NCBI RefSeq assembly: GCF_900188355.1
Contig: NZ_FZNX01000001.1
Location: 271,671 to 335,670, forward strand
Origin: Lutibacter flavus
Lineage (GTDB): Bacteria; Bacteroidota; Bacteroidia; Flavobacteriales; Flavobacteriaceae
DNA length: 64,000 nucleotides
Direction: 5' to 3'
Shown: one piece after another, positions 54,729 to 64,000 of the stretch
How positions within the stretch are numbered: position 1 is the first letter of the stretch
Layout of the letters: each line of letters starts with the position of its first letter
The notes under the pieces: generated by a model
The model's input: only the letters and a program-made list of their open reading frames with translations
Told to the model about the DNA's origin: nothing
The model's database searches: none
Translations under genes and position numbers: made by a program

Positions 54729-54909
54729 TTATAAAGTATATTACTTAAGTATTATTTGTTGTTAAGATAACAAGTTATCTTTCAATGTTAAATAAGTCTA
54801 TGTTAAATTTTACACCTATTTTATAAAGATATTGAATCTATAAATGTTTGCCAAAGGTTTAATGAAGCAAAAGAAGAATAAGCGTTTTAATAAAGAGTTT
54901 AAAAGAATA

Positions 54910-54943
54910 AGGCCTTACTTATTTATTAAAATTAGTAAGGCTT
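54910..54943 (-). terminator. Probable terminator after the class A beta-lactamase-like gene
   Basis: Stem GCCTTACT / AGTAAGGC with a loop of about 14 bases, flanked by A and T-rich runs. It lies 27 bases after the stop at 54970 on the minus strand. The long loop lowers confidence. Confidence 0.55.
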
Positions 54944-54969
54944 TATTCGGTATGTTTTTAAGTTTTGAA

Positions 54970-55869
54970 TTATGCTTTTTTAAGTGCTTTTTCAATTGGC
55001 CTTACTAAACTTCTAATAATTTGCTCACCACTTTCATCTTCTATAAGAGCAACAAGGATGTATCTTCTTTTAGGGTCTTTTCCCCATACTAATATTGAAT
55101 CAGAATGGAAATTTCTCCAAGATCCTGATTTTCTAAATAACCTTGCATTTGGAGCAATTTGGTCTAGTGTATTCACAAATTTATGATGAAGGGCTGGGTT
55201 TTCAAGTATATCTAACATTTGCTTTGAACGATCACTACTAACTAACTTTCCATTAGCTAATAAGTAATAATATCTACAAACTTGGTTAACAGTAGCAGCA
55301 TGGCTTAAATTTAATAGTGGCTCTCTATTTGTGTCTCCACCGCCACCATAGCGTTTTCCAACCCATAGACCACCGCCGTCTTCTTCATCATATAATTCAT
55401 ATTTTTCACTGGTCATTACACTTGCAATTTTGGCATAACCTAATCTATCAATCATTCTAGTTGCTGCATGATTATCCGATTTACTAATCATTAATTTCAT
55501 ATCATTAGTAACTTCTTTAGTTTCTATAAGTTCACCGTTTTCAATAGCATCCATTGCTGCTAATAAAATAGAGATTTTAGGTAAACTTGCAGCATACATC
55601 ATATGGTTTCCATTAATGCTTGCATATTTTGCAATTTTTGGATTGCTCAAATCAATTACCCCAACAGCCATTTTATTTTGTGACATTAAGGTTTTCCATT
55701 TCGGAATTAAATTCAATTCCTTTTCTAAATTTGTTTGAAGTGACGAACTGGACAAACTGTTTAAAGGTTTCAAGTTTAAATTATTTTGTTGTATTGGCAA
55801 TTCATTTTGTGCCAAAATAGGAAAAGAAAAAAAATATAGTAAAACTATAAATAATTGATATGTTTTCAT
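54970..55869 (-). CDS. Class A beta-lactamase-like serine hydrolase
   Basis: The 299-residue exported protein (signal ending PILAQN) carries all four class A elements in order: SLPK (Ser 95, Lys 98), SDN (131-133), EPLLN (ExxLN, 183-187) and KSG (247-249). The length matches class A enzymes. A Gly-rich insert (DEEDGGGLWVGKRYGGGG, residues 161-178) before the omega loop is unusual. It may be an intrinsic beta-lactamase or a cell-wall hydrolase. Upstream (55870-56107) is an AT-rich gene-free stretch with no clear box. Confidence 0.85.
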   Translation of the reverse strand: MKTYQLFIVLLYFFSFPILAQNELPIQQNNLNLKPLNSLSSSSLQTNLEKELNLIPKWKTLMSQNKMAVGVIDLSNPKIAKYASINGNHMMYAASLPKISILLAAMDAIENGELIETKEVTNDMKLMISKSDNHAATRMIDRLGYAKIASVMTSEKYELYDEEDGGGLWVGKRYGGGGDTNREPLLNLSHAATVNQVCRYYYLLANGKLVSSDRSKQMLDILENPALHHKFVNTLDQIAPNARLFRKSGSWRNFHSDSILVWGKDPKRRYILVALIEDESGEQIIRSLVRPIEKALKKA

Positions 55870-56110
55870 TTAGGGATTTATATTGTTTATTATTGATGTC
55901 AAATATATTTATTTTTTTGACACAGAAAATGTTAAATTTTTAGTTATGAATAAAATAAGATTGTGTTTTAATATATGCCTTTATATCAAAATATAGTTTA
56001 AAAAAATGTTAATTTTTATTTTGATTTTTTAAAAAATATTCTGAAAAAGGTTTTTAAAGTATAAAAAGATTGCGTTAAAGCAAATAGTAATTAAAAATAA
56101 TATATATAAA

Positions 56111-56136
56111 AAAAGCGGCCATTGGCCGCTTTTTTT
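56111..56136 (-). terminator. Intrinsic terminator of the DEAD-box helicase gene
   Basis: Stem AAAGCGGCC / GGCCGCTTT with a three-base loop, T run on the minus-strand 3' side, 16 bases after the helicase stop. Confidence 0.87.
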
Positions 56137-56151
56137 ATATTGAATAGATTT

Positions 56152-57972
56152 CTATCCTTTTCTTCTTTTTGAAGGCTTTGTATTACCAAATGCACTTTTA
56201 CTATCAGATCGTTTTCTTCCAAAACCACTAGAATCCCCACCTGATTTTCTATCTTTACTTCTAGGTCTTCCTCCACCGCTTCTACCTCCACGTTCTCCGC
56301 GTTCATCACGATCTCTTCTGCCTCCACCGCTTCTTCCGGAACGTTTCTTTTCAGTAATTTCAACGTTTACATTTCTTCCTTCAAAACTAACATCACCTTC
56401 TTGAAAAGCAGAAATTGTTTGGTCTTTATAATTCTTATCTAATTCAAAAAATGAAAAAGTATCTAAAATTTCAATTTGACCAATTTCTATATTTTTAGCT
56501 ATTTTTTGGTCATTTATTAATCCAATTAATCTAGCTGGATTTAATTTATCTTTTCTTCCTACATTAATAAAGAAACGAGTCATATTTTCATCATCTCTTC
56601 TTTTTCCTCTAGAATCTGAACCTCTATCAGAACCTCTCATTTGATCACTGTCATTTAAGTCAGGAGCATTTTCATAATAAGTTAAAAAGGTATTGAATTC
56701 TAAAGAAACAAATCTTTTTATTAATTCTTCACGATCTAAGCCTTCTAATTTTTCATAAATAGACGGTAAGAATTCATTTATTTCAGTTTCGTTCACTTTA
56801 ATGTCATGAACTTTGTCAATTAACTTTAATAGCTGGTTTTGGCAAATTTCTTTACCTGTAGGAACAGGTGTGCTAACGAATTTTTTACCAATCATTCTTT
56901 CAATAGGACGTAGTTTTCCTTTCTCTCTTGCAGTAACAATGGCAATAGAGATCCCTTCTTTTCCAGCACGACCAGTTCTACCACTACGGTGAGTATAAGA
57001 TTCTATTTGGTCTGGTAATTTGTGATTAATAACGTGCGTTAAATCAGTAACATCTAAACCTCTTGCGGCAACATCTGTAGCAACTAAAATTTGTAATACT
57101 TTTTTACGGAATTTACCCATAACACTATCACGTTGAGCTTGAGATAAATCTCCATGAAGTGCATCAGCATTATACCCATCTTTTATTAATTTATCAGCAA
57201 CTTCTTGTGTTTCTCTACGTGTTCTACAAAAGATAATACTGTAAATATCAGGATTAACATCTGCAATTCTTTTTAAAGCATTGTATCTATTTCTTTCTGA
57301 AACAACATAATATTGATGGGATACTTGATCTGATCCTTTATTTTTTTCACCAGAAGTAATTTCAACTGGCTTGGTCATATAGTTTTTAGCTATACTTTCA
57401 ACTTCTCTAGGGAAGGTAGCAGAAAATAGTAATGTTTGTTTTTCTTTAGGTGTTACAGCAAGAATTTTATCTAATTCATCTTTAAAACCCATATTTAACA
57501 TTTCATCAGCCTCATCTAATACAAGCCATTGAACGTTATTAAGTTTTAATTGCTTTCTGTTTATTAAATCTACTGTTCTACCAGGAGTTCCAACAACAAT
57601 GTGCATTCCTTTTCTAAGTTTTCTTATTTGATCATCAATACTCGCTCCACCATAAACTGCAGTAACGTTAAAGCCTTTTATGTGTTTTGCAAATTCTTCA
57701 ATATTCTTTGCTATTTGCAAAGCTAATTCACGTGTTGGAGATAAAATAATGGCCTGAGTATCTTTGCTTTGAGTGTCAATTTGTTCTAAAATTGGCAAAC
57801 TAAAAGCTGCAGTTTTTCCAGTACCTGTTTGTGCAAATGCTTTTAAATCTTCTTTTGATGCAATTACTTGTGGAATTGCTTTTTCTTGAATTTCTGTAGG
57901 ATTTTCATATCCCAAATCTGTAAGAGCCTTAATGATATTTTCATTAAGCCCTAGGTCTTTAAATGTTGTCAT
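56152..57972 (-). CDS. DEAD-box ATP-dependent RNA helicase (DeaD/CsdA-like)
   Basis: The 606-residue helicase has the Q motif near residue 4-30, motif I AQTGTGKTAA, Ia PTRELALQ, motif II VLDEADEM, motif III SAT, and motif VI HRSGRTGRAG near 330. A DbpA-type RNA-binding domain follows (about 465-540: FFINVGRKDKLNPARLIGLIND), then an Arg/Gly-rich tail (RSGGGRRDRDERGERGGRSG onward) that would bind RNA nonspecifically. Likely roles are ribosome assembly and cold adaptation. A 52-base leader contains a short hairpin (AGATG/CATCT). Confidence 0.95.
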   Translation of the reverse strand: MTTFKDLGLNENIIKALTDLGYENPTEIQEKAIPQVIASKEDLKAFAQTGTGKTAAFSLPILEQIDTQSKDTQAIILSPTRELALQIAKNIEEFAKHIKGFNVTAVYGGASIDDQIRKLRKGMHIVVGTPGRTVDLINRKQLKLNNVQWLVLDEADEMLNMGFKDELDKILAVTPKEKQTLLFSATFPREVESIAKNYMTKPVEITSGEKNKGSDQVSHQYYVVSERNRYNALKRIADVNPDIYSIIFCRTRRETQEVADKLIKDGYNADALHGDLSQAQRDSVMGKFRKKVLQILVATDVAARGLDVTDLTHVINHKLPDQIESYTHRSGRTGRAGKEGISIAIVTAREKGKLRPIERMIGKKFVSTPVPTGKEICQNQLLKLIDKVHDIKVNETEINEFLPSIYEKLEGLDREELIKRFVSLEFNTFLTYYENAPDLNDSDQMRGSDRGSDSRGKRRDDENMTRFFINVGRKDKLNPARLIGLINDQKIAKNIEIGQIEILDTFSFFELDKNYKDQTISAFQEGDVSFEGRNVNVEITEKKRSGRSGGGRRDRDERGERGGRSGGGRPRSKDRKSGGDSSGFGRKRSDSKSAFGNTKPSKRRKG

Positions 57973-58027
57973 TCTGTATAAATTATTGATCTACAGATGC
58001 CCATCTATAAACCGGTTAAAAATCGTG

Positions 58028-58035
58028 CAAAGGTA
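58028..58035 (-). promoter_or_regulatory. -7 promoter box (TACCTTTG) of the DEAD-box helicase gene
   Basis: Exact TAnnTTTG followed by C, giving a leader of about 52 bases, the longest predicted here. The leader includes AGATGGGCATCT, a small hairpin that could matter for cold-responsive translation (inference). Confidence 0.5.
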
Positions 58036-58064
58036 CGCTTAATTATAAAGCAAAAAACAAATAT

Positions 58065-59456
58065 TTAATTTAATTGTAGTTTAATCAATTCTGAACTAAA
58101 TTTTGGAGAGTCTAAATAGGTAAAACCATTTGAAACAATACCTTCTTTGTTAATCATTATTGTTCTAGGGTATCTACTGGTTAAATATTGATGCGCATAA
58201 CTGTCATTAGTCAGTTTGTATTGCTTACTAAGATTAAGTAAGTTTAAATTAGGTTCTGTTGCTATATCTTGAAAACCGGGGTTCATATTTATTCCGATAA
58301 ACAACATTTCAGGATTGTTTTTTTCTAAATATCGAATTCGTTTTACCAAATAATCAAACGACATATATTCTGCTGACCAAAAGTAAACTACTGCATTTTT
58401 ATCTTTTATAACATCACTAATATTTGAAATTTCACCTTTATAAGATTCGATTTCAAAATTGTTTAACGGTTTGTTATTTAAAACAAATTTACTATCATTT
58501 ACTAAATTTTTAACTTGAGAAACATATTCTTCATCAGTACAATTTTCTATAAAGACATTTAAAGTTTCTTGATTTATCGAGCAGGTTGATTCACTTTTTA
58601 AGAAATCTTCAACTACAATACCTTTTAATAAAATGTTTTTGAATTCTTCTAATTCTACATTTTCAATAATAGAATTTAAAATATTTATAGTAATATTATT
58701 TTTAGAACTATCCTTTTCTTTAGTTTGATAACTTAAATTGTATAAATAGTTTATTACATAATTTCTGTATGGATAAAAAGAAAGCAAGTTATCTTCATTT
58801 AAATTTATGCTTTTTCTATAATTATAAAAGTTCTCTGAAACTTTAGGGAATTTAGAAAGTTTATGTGCTTTTTTATAGTAGTATGGATATATTTCCTTTA
58901 ACCTATATAATGGATAATGAATTGCAGTATTTGTGAGTTTTTTAAAACCGTCAGAAACATTTAATTGGTTGGTTGTAAATTCATTATAAATATTTTCTCT
59001 TTCCAAAGCTAAAGAATCAATTTTAAATTGAAAGTCTTTTTCGTTTAAGCTAAAATATTTATACATAGCTTTTTCTTCTTTTTCATTTTGTAAAAATAAA
59101 TTTATTAAAAACTCATTTTTACTACTTCCATTACCGCTATATACAATAGATTCATCAAAATCCCAGGTATTTAACCTTATTAAAATACTATCTTTTGGCT
59201 CTAAATAAACATATTGAAATTCAATTCCATGTTTAAATGTATATAAACCTTCATTTAATGATTTATATGAATTAATAAATCTGTTTTGACTATCTAATGT
59301 TAAAGTATCTATTATTTTATCATTCTTTAAGAATAGTACAAAATTGGATTTTGGATTTATTATTTGACCTCCAAAATAAGTTGTAACATCATTATTCTTA
59401 GATGAATTACAACTAAAAATTAAAAGGGTTAATATGCTGCTAACTATATATTTCAT
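58065..59456 (-). CDS. Lipoprotein with TlpA/thioredoxin-like C-terminal domain lacking CXXC
   Basis: The 463-residue protein has a lipoprotein signal (Cys 16 in LIFSC) and an N-terminal DUF4369-like beta region (FGGQIINPKSNFVLFL). A long helical middle part follows. The C-terminal thioredoxin-like fold begins near residue 335 (NISDVIKDKNAVVYFWSAEYMSF, then TSRYPRTIMINKEG with the cis-Pro). The usual WCxxC is replaced by WSAEYMS, so disulfide exchange is not possible at that site. It may act as a binding protein. Confidence 0.82.
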   Translation of the reverse strand: MKYIVSSILTLLIFSCNSSKNNDVTTYFGGQIINPKSNFVLFLKNDKIIDTLTLDSQNRFINSYKSLNEGLYTFKHGIEFQYVYLEPKDSILIRLNTWDFDESIVYSGNGSSKNEFLINLFLQNEKEEKAMYKYFSLNEKDFQFKIDSLALERENIYNEFTTNQLNVSDGFKKLTNTAIHYPLYRLKEIYPYYYKKAHKLSKFPKVSENFYNYRKSINLNEDNLLSFYPYRNYVINYLYNLSYQTKEKDSSKNNITINILNSIIENVELEEFKNILLKGIVVEDFLKSESTCSINQETLNVFIENCTDEEYVSQVKNLVNDSKFVLNNKPLNNFEIESYKGEISNISDVIKDKNAVVYFWSAEYMSFDYLVKRIRYLEKNNPEMLFIGINMNPGFQDIATEPNLNLLNLSKQYKLTNDSYAHQYLTSRYPRTIMINKEGIVSNGFTYLDSPKFSSELIKLQLN

Positions 59457-59472
59457 GAGATTAGGATTAGAG

Positions 59473-59480
59473 CAAAAATA
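59473..59480 (-). promoter_or_regulatory. -7 promoter box (TATTTTTG) of the TlpA-like lipoprotein gene
   Basis: Exact TAnnTTTG followed by C on the minus strand, 17 bases before the ATG. Confidence 0.48.
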
Positions 59481-59595
59481 CGCACATCTTTAGGTTCTGG
59501 TTGTTAATGACTTGTTAAATTAAATGTTTGAACACTTATTTTTTTGTTAAAAATTATTTGCACAAATTAAATAAATATTAGTTAATCTAATTTAT

Positions 59596-59603
59596 TACTT
59601 TTG
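59596..59603 (+). promoter_or_regulatory. -7 promoter box (TACTTTTG) of the ABC-F gene
   Basis: Exact TAnnTTTG followed by CACCGC, 29 bases before the ATG. Confidence 0.52.
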
Positions 59604-59616
59604 CACCGCAAAATAA

Positions 59617-61257
<1,641 letters not shown>

Positions 61258-61286
61258 TAAAAAAGGGAGCAATTGCTCCCTTTTTT
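61258..61286. terminator. Bidirectional intrinsic terminator between the ABC-F gene and ECF operon 2
   Basis: AAAAGGGAGCAATTGCTCCC followed by TTTT is almost fully self-complementary, with A and T runs on each side. It serves both convergent units and touches the stop codon of the sensor gene. Confidence 0.87.
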
Positions 61287-61737
61287 ATTGCCCATTTCTT
61301 CTTCTTCTACCAAATTCTTGTAAAATTCTTCTGTTAAAATCTTTTTCAGATTTTTGAAGTTTCACTATTTGTATTGCAGATATTATTTTGGAAAGTTCTT
61401 TTATCATTTTAATTTTGACATCTGAAATTTCTTTTTCGTAAATAAGTGATTGATCAATTATTTCCTGTGCTTTTTTTTCTGTTAAACTTTCAATTCCACC
61501 AGCTATCTGAATTTCTTGAAACATACCACCTTCAAGTTTAAATTTTAGTTCCTGAAGTTTCTCGGAGTATAAATTGTAAACTGGCCAAAATTTTTCTGCT
61601 TCATTTGGTGTTAAGTTTAAAGCTTCAGTGATAAAAGCTGTTTTTAGAAGCTTTATTCGTTGCCTATTCATTTTTTGAGCAAAAATTGAGGAAGCTGTAA
61701 ATATTAATATGACTGCTATAATCAGTGTTTTTTTCAT
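61285..61737 (-). CDS. Exported Spy/CpxP-like sensor protein of ECF sigma operon 2
   Basis: The 150-residue protein has a signal peptide (ending SSIFAQK) and a helical mature region. EALNLTPNEAEKFWPVYNLY is the LTxxEAxKFWPxYN motif found in flavobacterial proteins encoded after ECF sigma factors. The C-terminus is Arg-rich (GRRRRNGQ). By analogy with Spy/CpxP it may sense envelope damage and report to the membrane anti-sigma factor. The ATG at 61737 begins the signal peptide; a TTG upstream is not needed. Confidence 0.8.
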   Translation of the reverse strand: MKKTLIIAVILIFTASSIFAQKMNRQRIKLLKTAFITEALNLTPNEAEKFWPVYNLYSEKLQELKFKLEGGMFQEIQIAGGIESLTEKKAQEIIDQSLIYEKEISDVKIKMIKELSKIISAIQIVKLQKSEKDFNRRILQEFGRRRRNGQ

Positions 61738-61747
61738 TTTTTTAAAT

Positions 61748-62365
61748 TTAATTTTCAAAAAATAATTCTTCTATTTCATTTTCATTTAAATAATCTAAAA
61801 CTTCACTGTCAGAGATAGATGAAATAAAATGAGAATCATCTAATTCAACATCGGGAAAAACTAACGTTAAACTTTCAGCATCAAAATTAATACTACCATT
61901 TTCAATAAATTCTTCAATTTCTGAGGAGGTAATTGATTCAAAGGAAATATCTTTTGAATTATTATTTAATAGAAAAATTAGTAAAAATGAAGCTGCAATT
62001 GCAAGAGGAGCAACGTATTTAGTTGTTTTTTTAAGTGTTATTATTTTTGATTGAGATTTTAATTTTGAAAGTACATTTTCTTCTAAATTATCGAAATAAT
62101 TTTCTGGAATTGTATTGTTTTTTTCTGTTTTAAAAGTTTGTGCTTTTAATTTGGTAATAACAACATCTTCTAAAGAATCAAAGTAATTATTTGGTGTTTT
62201 AAAATTTGGAGTTCTTGTTTGAATATTTAAATTCTTAGATTTAATTTCAGCTACAACACTATCTTCAATGGAGTCAAAATAATTTTCAGGTACCTGAAAT
62301 CCAGATTCCTTAGGAGTTATTTCACTTAATATTGGTGCTATTTTATTTAAATCTTTATTTGTCAT
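61748..62365 (-). CDS. Putative anti-sigma factor with three NYFDxxE repeats, operon 2
   Basis: The 205-residue protein has a cytoplasmic N-terminal half with three copies of a short motif: VPENYFDSIEDSVVAEIKS (22-40), TPNNYFDSLEDVVITKLKA (about 53-72) and IPENYFDNLEENVLSKLKS (about 81-99). One TM follows (YVAPLAIAASFLLIFLLN), then a very acidic periplasmic tail ending DYLNENEIEELFFEN. Position after the sigma gene and topology suggest an anti-sigma factor. There is no known zinc-binding anti-sigma motif. Confidence 0.72.
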   Translation of the reverse strand: MTNKDLNKIAPILSEITPKESGFQVPENYFDSIEDSVVAEIKSKNLNIQTRTPNFKTPNNYFDSLEDVVITKLKAQTFKTEKNNTIPENYFDNLEENVLSKLKSQSKIITLKKTTKYVAPLAIAASFLLIFLLNNNSKDISFESITSSEIEEFIENGSINFDAESLTLVFPDVELDDSHFISSISDSEVLDYLNENEIEELFFEN

Positions 62366-62398
62366 TTTAATAATTAGACATTTATTTATAGGTATGGT

Positions 62399-62941
62399 TT
62401 AATGAGTTTTTAAAAATGCTTCAATTTTTTTTACAGCATGAAAATAGGAGGCTTTTAACGCTCCTACAGATGTGTCTAAAATTTCAGACATATCTGCATA
62501 TTTCATTTCATCAAAATATTTCATATTAAATACCAACTGTTGTTTATGTGGTAAAGAAACAATTGCCTTTTGCAATAATAATTGAATTTCATCTCCAGTA
62601 AAATCTATATCATTATTCAAATTTTGAACCGTATTAAGTTGTAATTCACTTAAATCTACATGTTGTTTTGCGGCTTTTTTATTGATAAAAGTGATGGCTT
62701 CGTTAGTAGCAATGCGATATATCCAAGAATATAATTTACTATCTTCTTTAAAATTATTAATATTTTTAAAGACTTTTATAAAAGTATTTTGAAGTACGTC
62801 ATCAGCATCATCATGTACATAAACAATTTTACGAATATGCCAATACAAACGTTCTTTATACAAAGACATTAAACTTCTGAAAGCTTGTTCCTGAGTTTTT
62901 TTATTTTTTAGTTGAGCAACTAATAATTTATCGTCATTCAC
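62399..62941 (-). CDS. RNA polymerase ECF sigma factor (sigma-70 family), operon 2
   Basis: The 180-residue protein has region 2 (FRSLMSLYKERLYWHIRKIV, DDADDVLQNTFIKVFKNI, SWIYRIATNEAITFI) and region 4 (IVSLPHKQQLVFNMKYFDEM then MSEILDTSVGALKASYFHAVKKI). The start is GTG: the codon just before it is an in-frame TAA and no ATG fits. A promoter with TTAAAC-N16-CGTC lies upstream. The following two genes encode a repeat-bearing TM protein and an exported LTxxEA protein, giving a sigma/anti-sigma/sensor operon. Confidence 0.93.
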   Translation of the reverse strand: MNDDKLLVAQLKNKKTQEQAFRSLMSLYKERLYWHIRKIVYVHDDADDVLQNTFIKVFKNINNFKEDSKLYSWIYRIATNEAITFINKKAAKQHVDLSELQLNTVQNLNNDIDFTGDEIQLLLQKAIVSLPHKQQLVFNMKYFDEMKYADMSEILDTSVGALKASYFHAVKKIEAFLKTH

Positions 62942-62960
62942 TTACTAATGTTTGTTATTA

Positions 62961-62986
62961 GACGATTAAAATTAAGAAAGGTTTAA
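62961..62986 (-). promoter_or_regulatory. ECF-type promoter (TTAAAC-N16-CGTC) of sigma operon 2
   Basis: On the minus strand AAAC (62984-62981) is separated from CGTC (62964-62961) by exactly 16 bases, as in classic ECF promoters. The GTG start follows about 20 bases after CGTC. Probable autoregulation. Confidence 0.62.
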
Positions 62987-63002
62987 TTGATAGCCAAATA
63001 AA

Positions 63003-64000
63003 CTATTTTTTTAAAAATTTTCTTCTTGAATAACCGAACAATCTTTCTTCTTTAATTGTTTCAGCAATACCTTTAGGAAGCATTTCTTCCCAACCTTGTT
63101 CTCCATTGGCAATCATATCCAATACTTTTCTTGAGAAAACTTCTAAAATATCTGGGTTAAAATCTTTAATATCAACAACTTTACCATTGTATTTAAAGAA
63201 TTTATACAATTCTTTCATTCTTGGATGAACTTTCAAGTTTTCACTAGTTTTAAGTTCTCCAGTGCGTTCATCTTTAAGTGGGTATAAGTAAACTTTTAAA
63301 TCTTTAAAAAATAATTTACCAAATGCTTCTAATATTCCACCACTTAAATTACGGTAATATTTTTCATTAAAAATTTGAACAAAACTATAAACACCCATTG
63401 CTAAAGCAATTCTTTCTTTTGTGAATTCTGAGAAGTATTCAACCAATTTATAATATTCCTGGAAATTGGTAATCATCACATTTTGCCCAAGTGAGCACAG
63501 TAATTCAGCTCGATCTAAAAAGTCTCTTTCATCAATCTCGCCCTCTGAGCTTAAATTTGTTAAGGTAATTTCAAAAATAATTTTGGCGTTTTCTTCTTTA
63601 ACTTTACTTTCATTATAAAACATTTGTTGAGCCAGTTTATACATGTCCATGTTAACCTTTGTAACTGGTCTAAAACTACCTCTTAATGCTAAAATATTTG
63701 CTTTGTATAATTGTTGTGCCGGTAATAAGTTATTACCATCAGGACCAAACATTACGGCATTTGTCATACCATTTCTTACTAAAAGCAAACTCATTAATCT
63801 ATTATCAACATACGAAAAGCGTGGTCCCGAGAAATTAATCATATCAATTTCCAGTTGAATTTGATGTAAATTATCGTAAAGTGATTTTAATAATTCTTTT
63901 GGTTTATCATTTAAATAGAATGCACCATATACTAAATTGACTCCCAGAATACCAAGAGTTTCTTGTTGTAGTTTTGCGTCAGTTTCTTTAAATCTAACAT
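63003..64000 (-). CDS. Conserved cytoplasmic protein of uncertain function (5' end beyond right edge)
   Basis: The frame is open from 63003 to the window edge; an internal ATG at 63842 is not the start, since codons VRFKETDAKLQQETLGILGV precede it in frame. About 332 residues are visible. Conserved-looking stretches include NFSGPRFSYVDNRLMSLLLVRNG, NVMITNFQEYYKLVEYFS and GGILEAFGKLFFKDLKVYLYP. No signal peptide or TM is visible. I recall similar Bacteroidetes proteins carrying unrelated automatic names (including nicotinate-nucleotide adenylyltransferase), but I see no nucleotidyltransferase HxGH motif here. Confidence 0.7.
   Translation of the reverse strand, partial: VRFKETDAKLQQETLGILGVNLVYGAFYLNDKPKELLKSLYDNLHQIQLEIDMINFSGPRFSYVDNRLMSLLLVRNGMTNAVMFGPDGNNLLPAQQLYKANILALRGSFRPVTKVNMDMYKLAQQMFYNESKVKEENAKIIFEITLTNLSSEGEIDERDFLDRAELLCSLGQNVMITNFQEYYKLVEYFSEFTKERIALAMGVYSFVQIFNEKYYRNLSGGILEAFGKLFFKDLKVYLYPLKDERTGELKTSENLKVHPRMKELYKFFKYNGKVVDIKDFNPDILEVFSRKVLDMIANGEQGWEEMLPKGIAETIKEERLFGYSRRKFLKK

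Noticed and set aside
56091-56363. 90-codon minus-strand frame inside the helicase 3' end
   Set aside because: It is an out-of-frame reading of the Arg/Gly-rich tail with skewed Glu/Val composition and extends through the terminator.
63003-64000. Naming the right-edge protein as nicotinate-nucleotide adenylyltransferase or a TonB receptor
   Set aside because: No HxGH nucleotidyltransferase motif, signal peptide or barrel pattern is visible in the 332 residues present.

Overview
The window is an AT-rich, densely packed chromosomal segment of a member of the Bacteroidetes, almost certainly family Flavobacteriaceae. This rests on gene content: FecCD/FecE uptake genes, DUF4126, DUF6249, DUF6048/DUF6452, Smr, a cyclophilin-FKBP fusion, an OMP beta-barrel receptor, a GldL-like mini-protein and two ECF sigma operons. 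It also rests on promoter style: many genes have a TAnnTTTG box and hardly any have a Shine-Dalgarno sequence. I cannot name the genus. No tRNA, rRNA, CRISPR array, intact insertion sequence or prophage gene was seen.

Layout. 1-5.2 kb: end of an M28 peptidase lipoprotein gene, an overlapping minus-strand operon rlmH-rdgB-FecCD permease-FecE ATPase, and a divergent nadC-BrkB pair. 5.3-9.2 kb: kdsB, two membrane proteins, hisS, folE. 9.3-11.7 kb: an ECF sigma factor with a putative anti-sigma partner and a divergent DUF6249 gene that share matching ECF-type promoters, then a PAP2 phosphatase. 11.7-15.2 kb: accessory patch with a PrsW protease, a PL7 alginate lyase lipoprotein bracketed by a 47-bp direct repeat derived from the 3' end of the neighbouring DUF2752 gene, a DUF2752/CD225 pair and an LMW-PTP/ArsC-like phosphatase. 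15.3-24.9 kb: Smr protein, cysteine desulfurase, thioesterase, murB, aminotransferase, exported aspartyl protease with PDZ, DUF1573, valS. 25-33.8 kb: aldo/keto reductase, FAD/Fe-S oxidoreductase, tRNA-binding protein, a giant OmpA-family protein with ten Cys-paired modules, and a DUF962 protein. 34-46 kb: beta-barrel receptor, DinB/YfiT protein, TPR lipoprotein, Crp/Fnr regulator, dual-family immunophilin, nucleoside phosphorylase, SUI1 protein, 2OG oxygenase, DUF6048-DUF6452-rlmD, cytochrome c. 46-56 kb: ornithine aminotransferase, then a notable envelope set: an exported PPDK/glucan-water-dikinase-like enzyme, a serine hydrolase, a TLC/Npt-type nucleotide transporter with HEAT repeats, and a class A beta-lactamase-like enzyme. 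56-64 kb: DEAD-box helicase, thioredoxin-fold lipoprotein lacking CXXC, ABC-F ATPase, a second ECF sigma operon, and a conserved protein running off the right edge.

The strongest leads are: the duplicated gene end flanking the alginate lyase; the paired ECF promoters (TGTAACC-N16-CGTC) around sigma factor 1; the exported dikinase next to a putative nucleotide carrier and two serine hydrolases; the exact 534-bp triplication in the OmpA-family gene; and several promoters that imply near-leaderless mRNAs.
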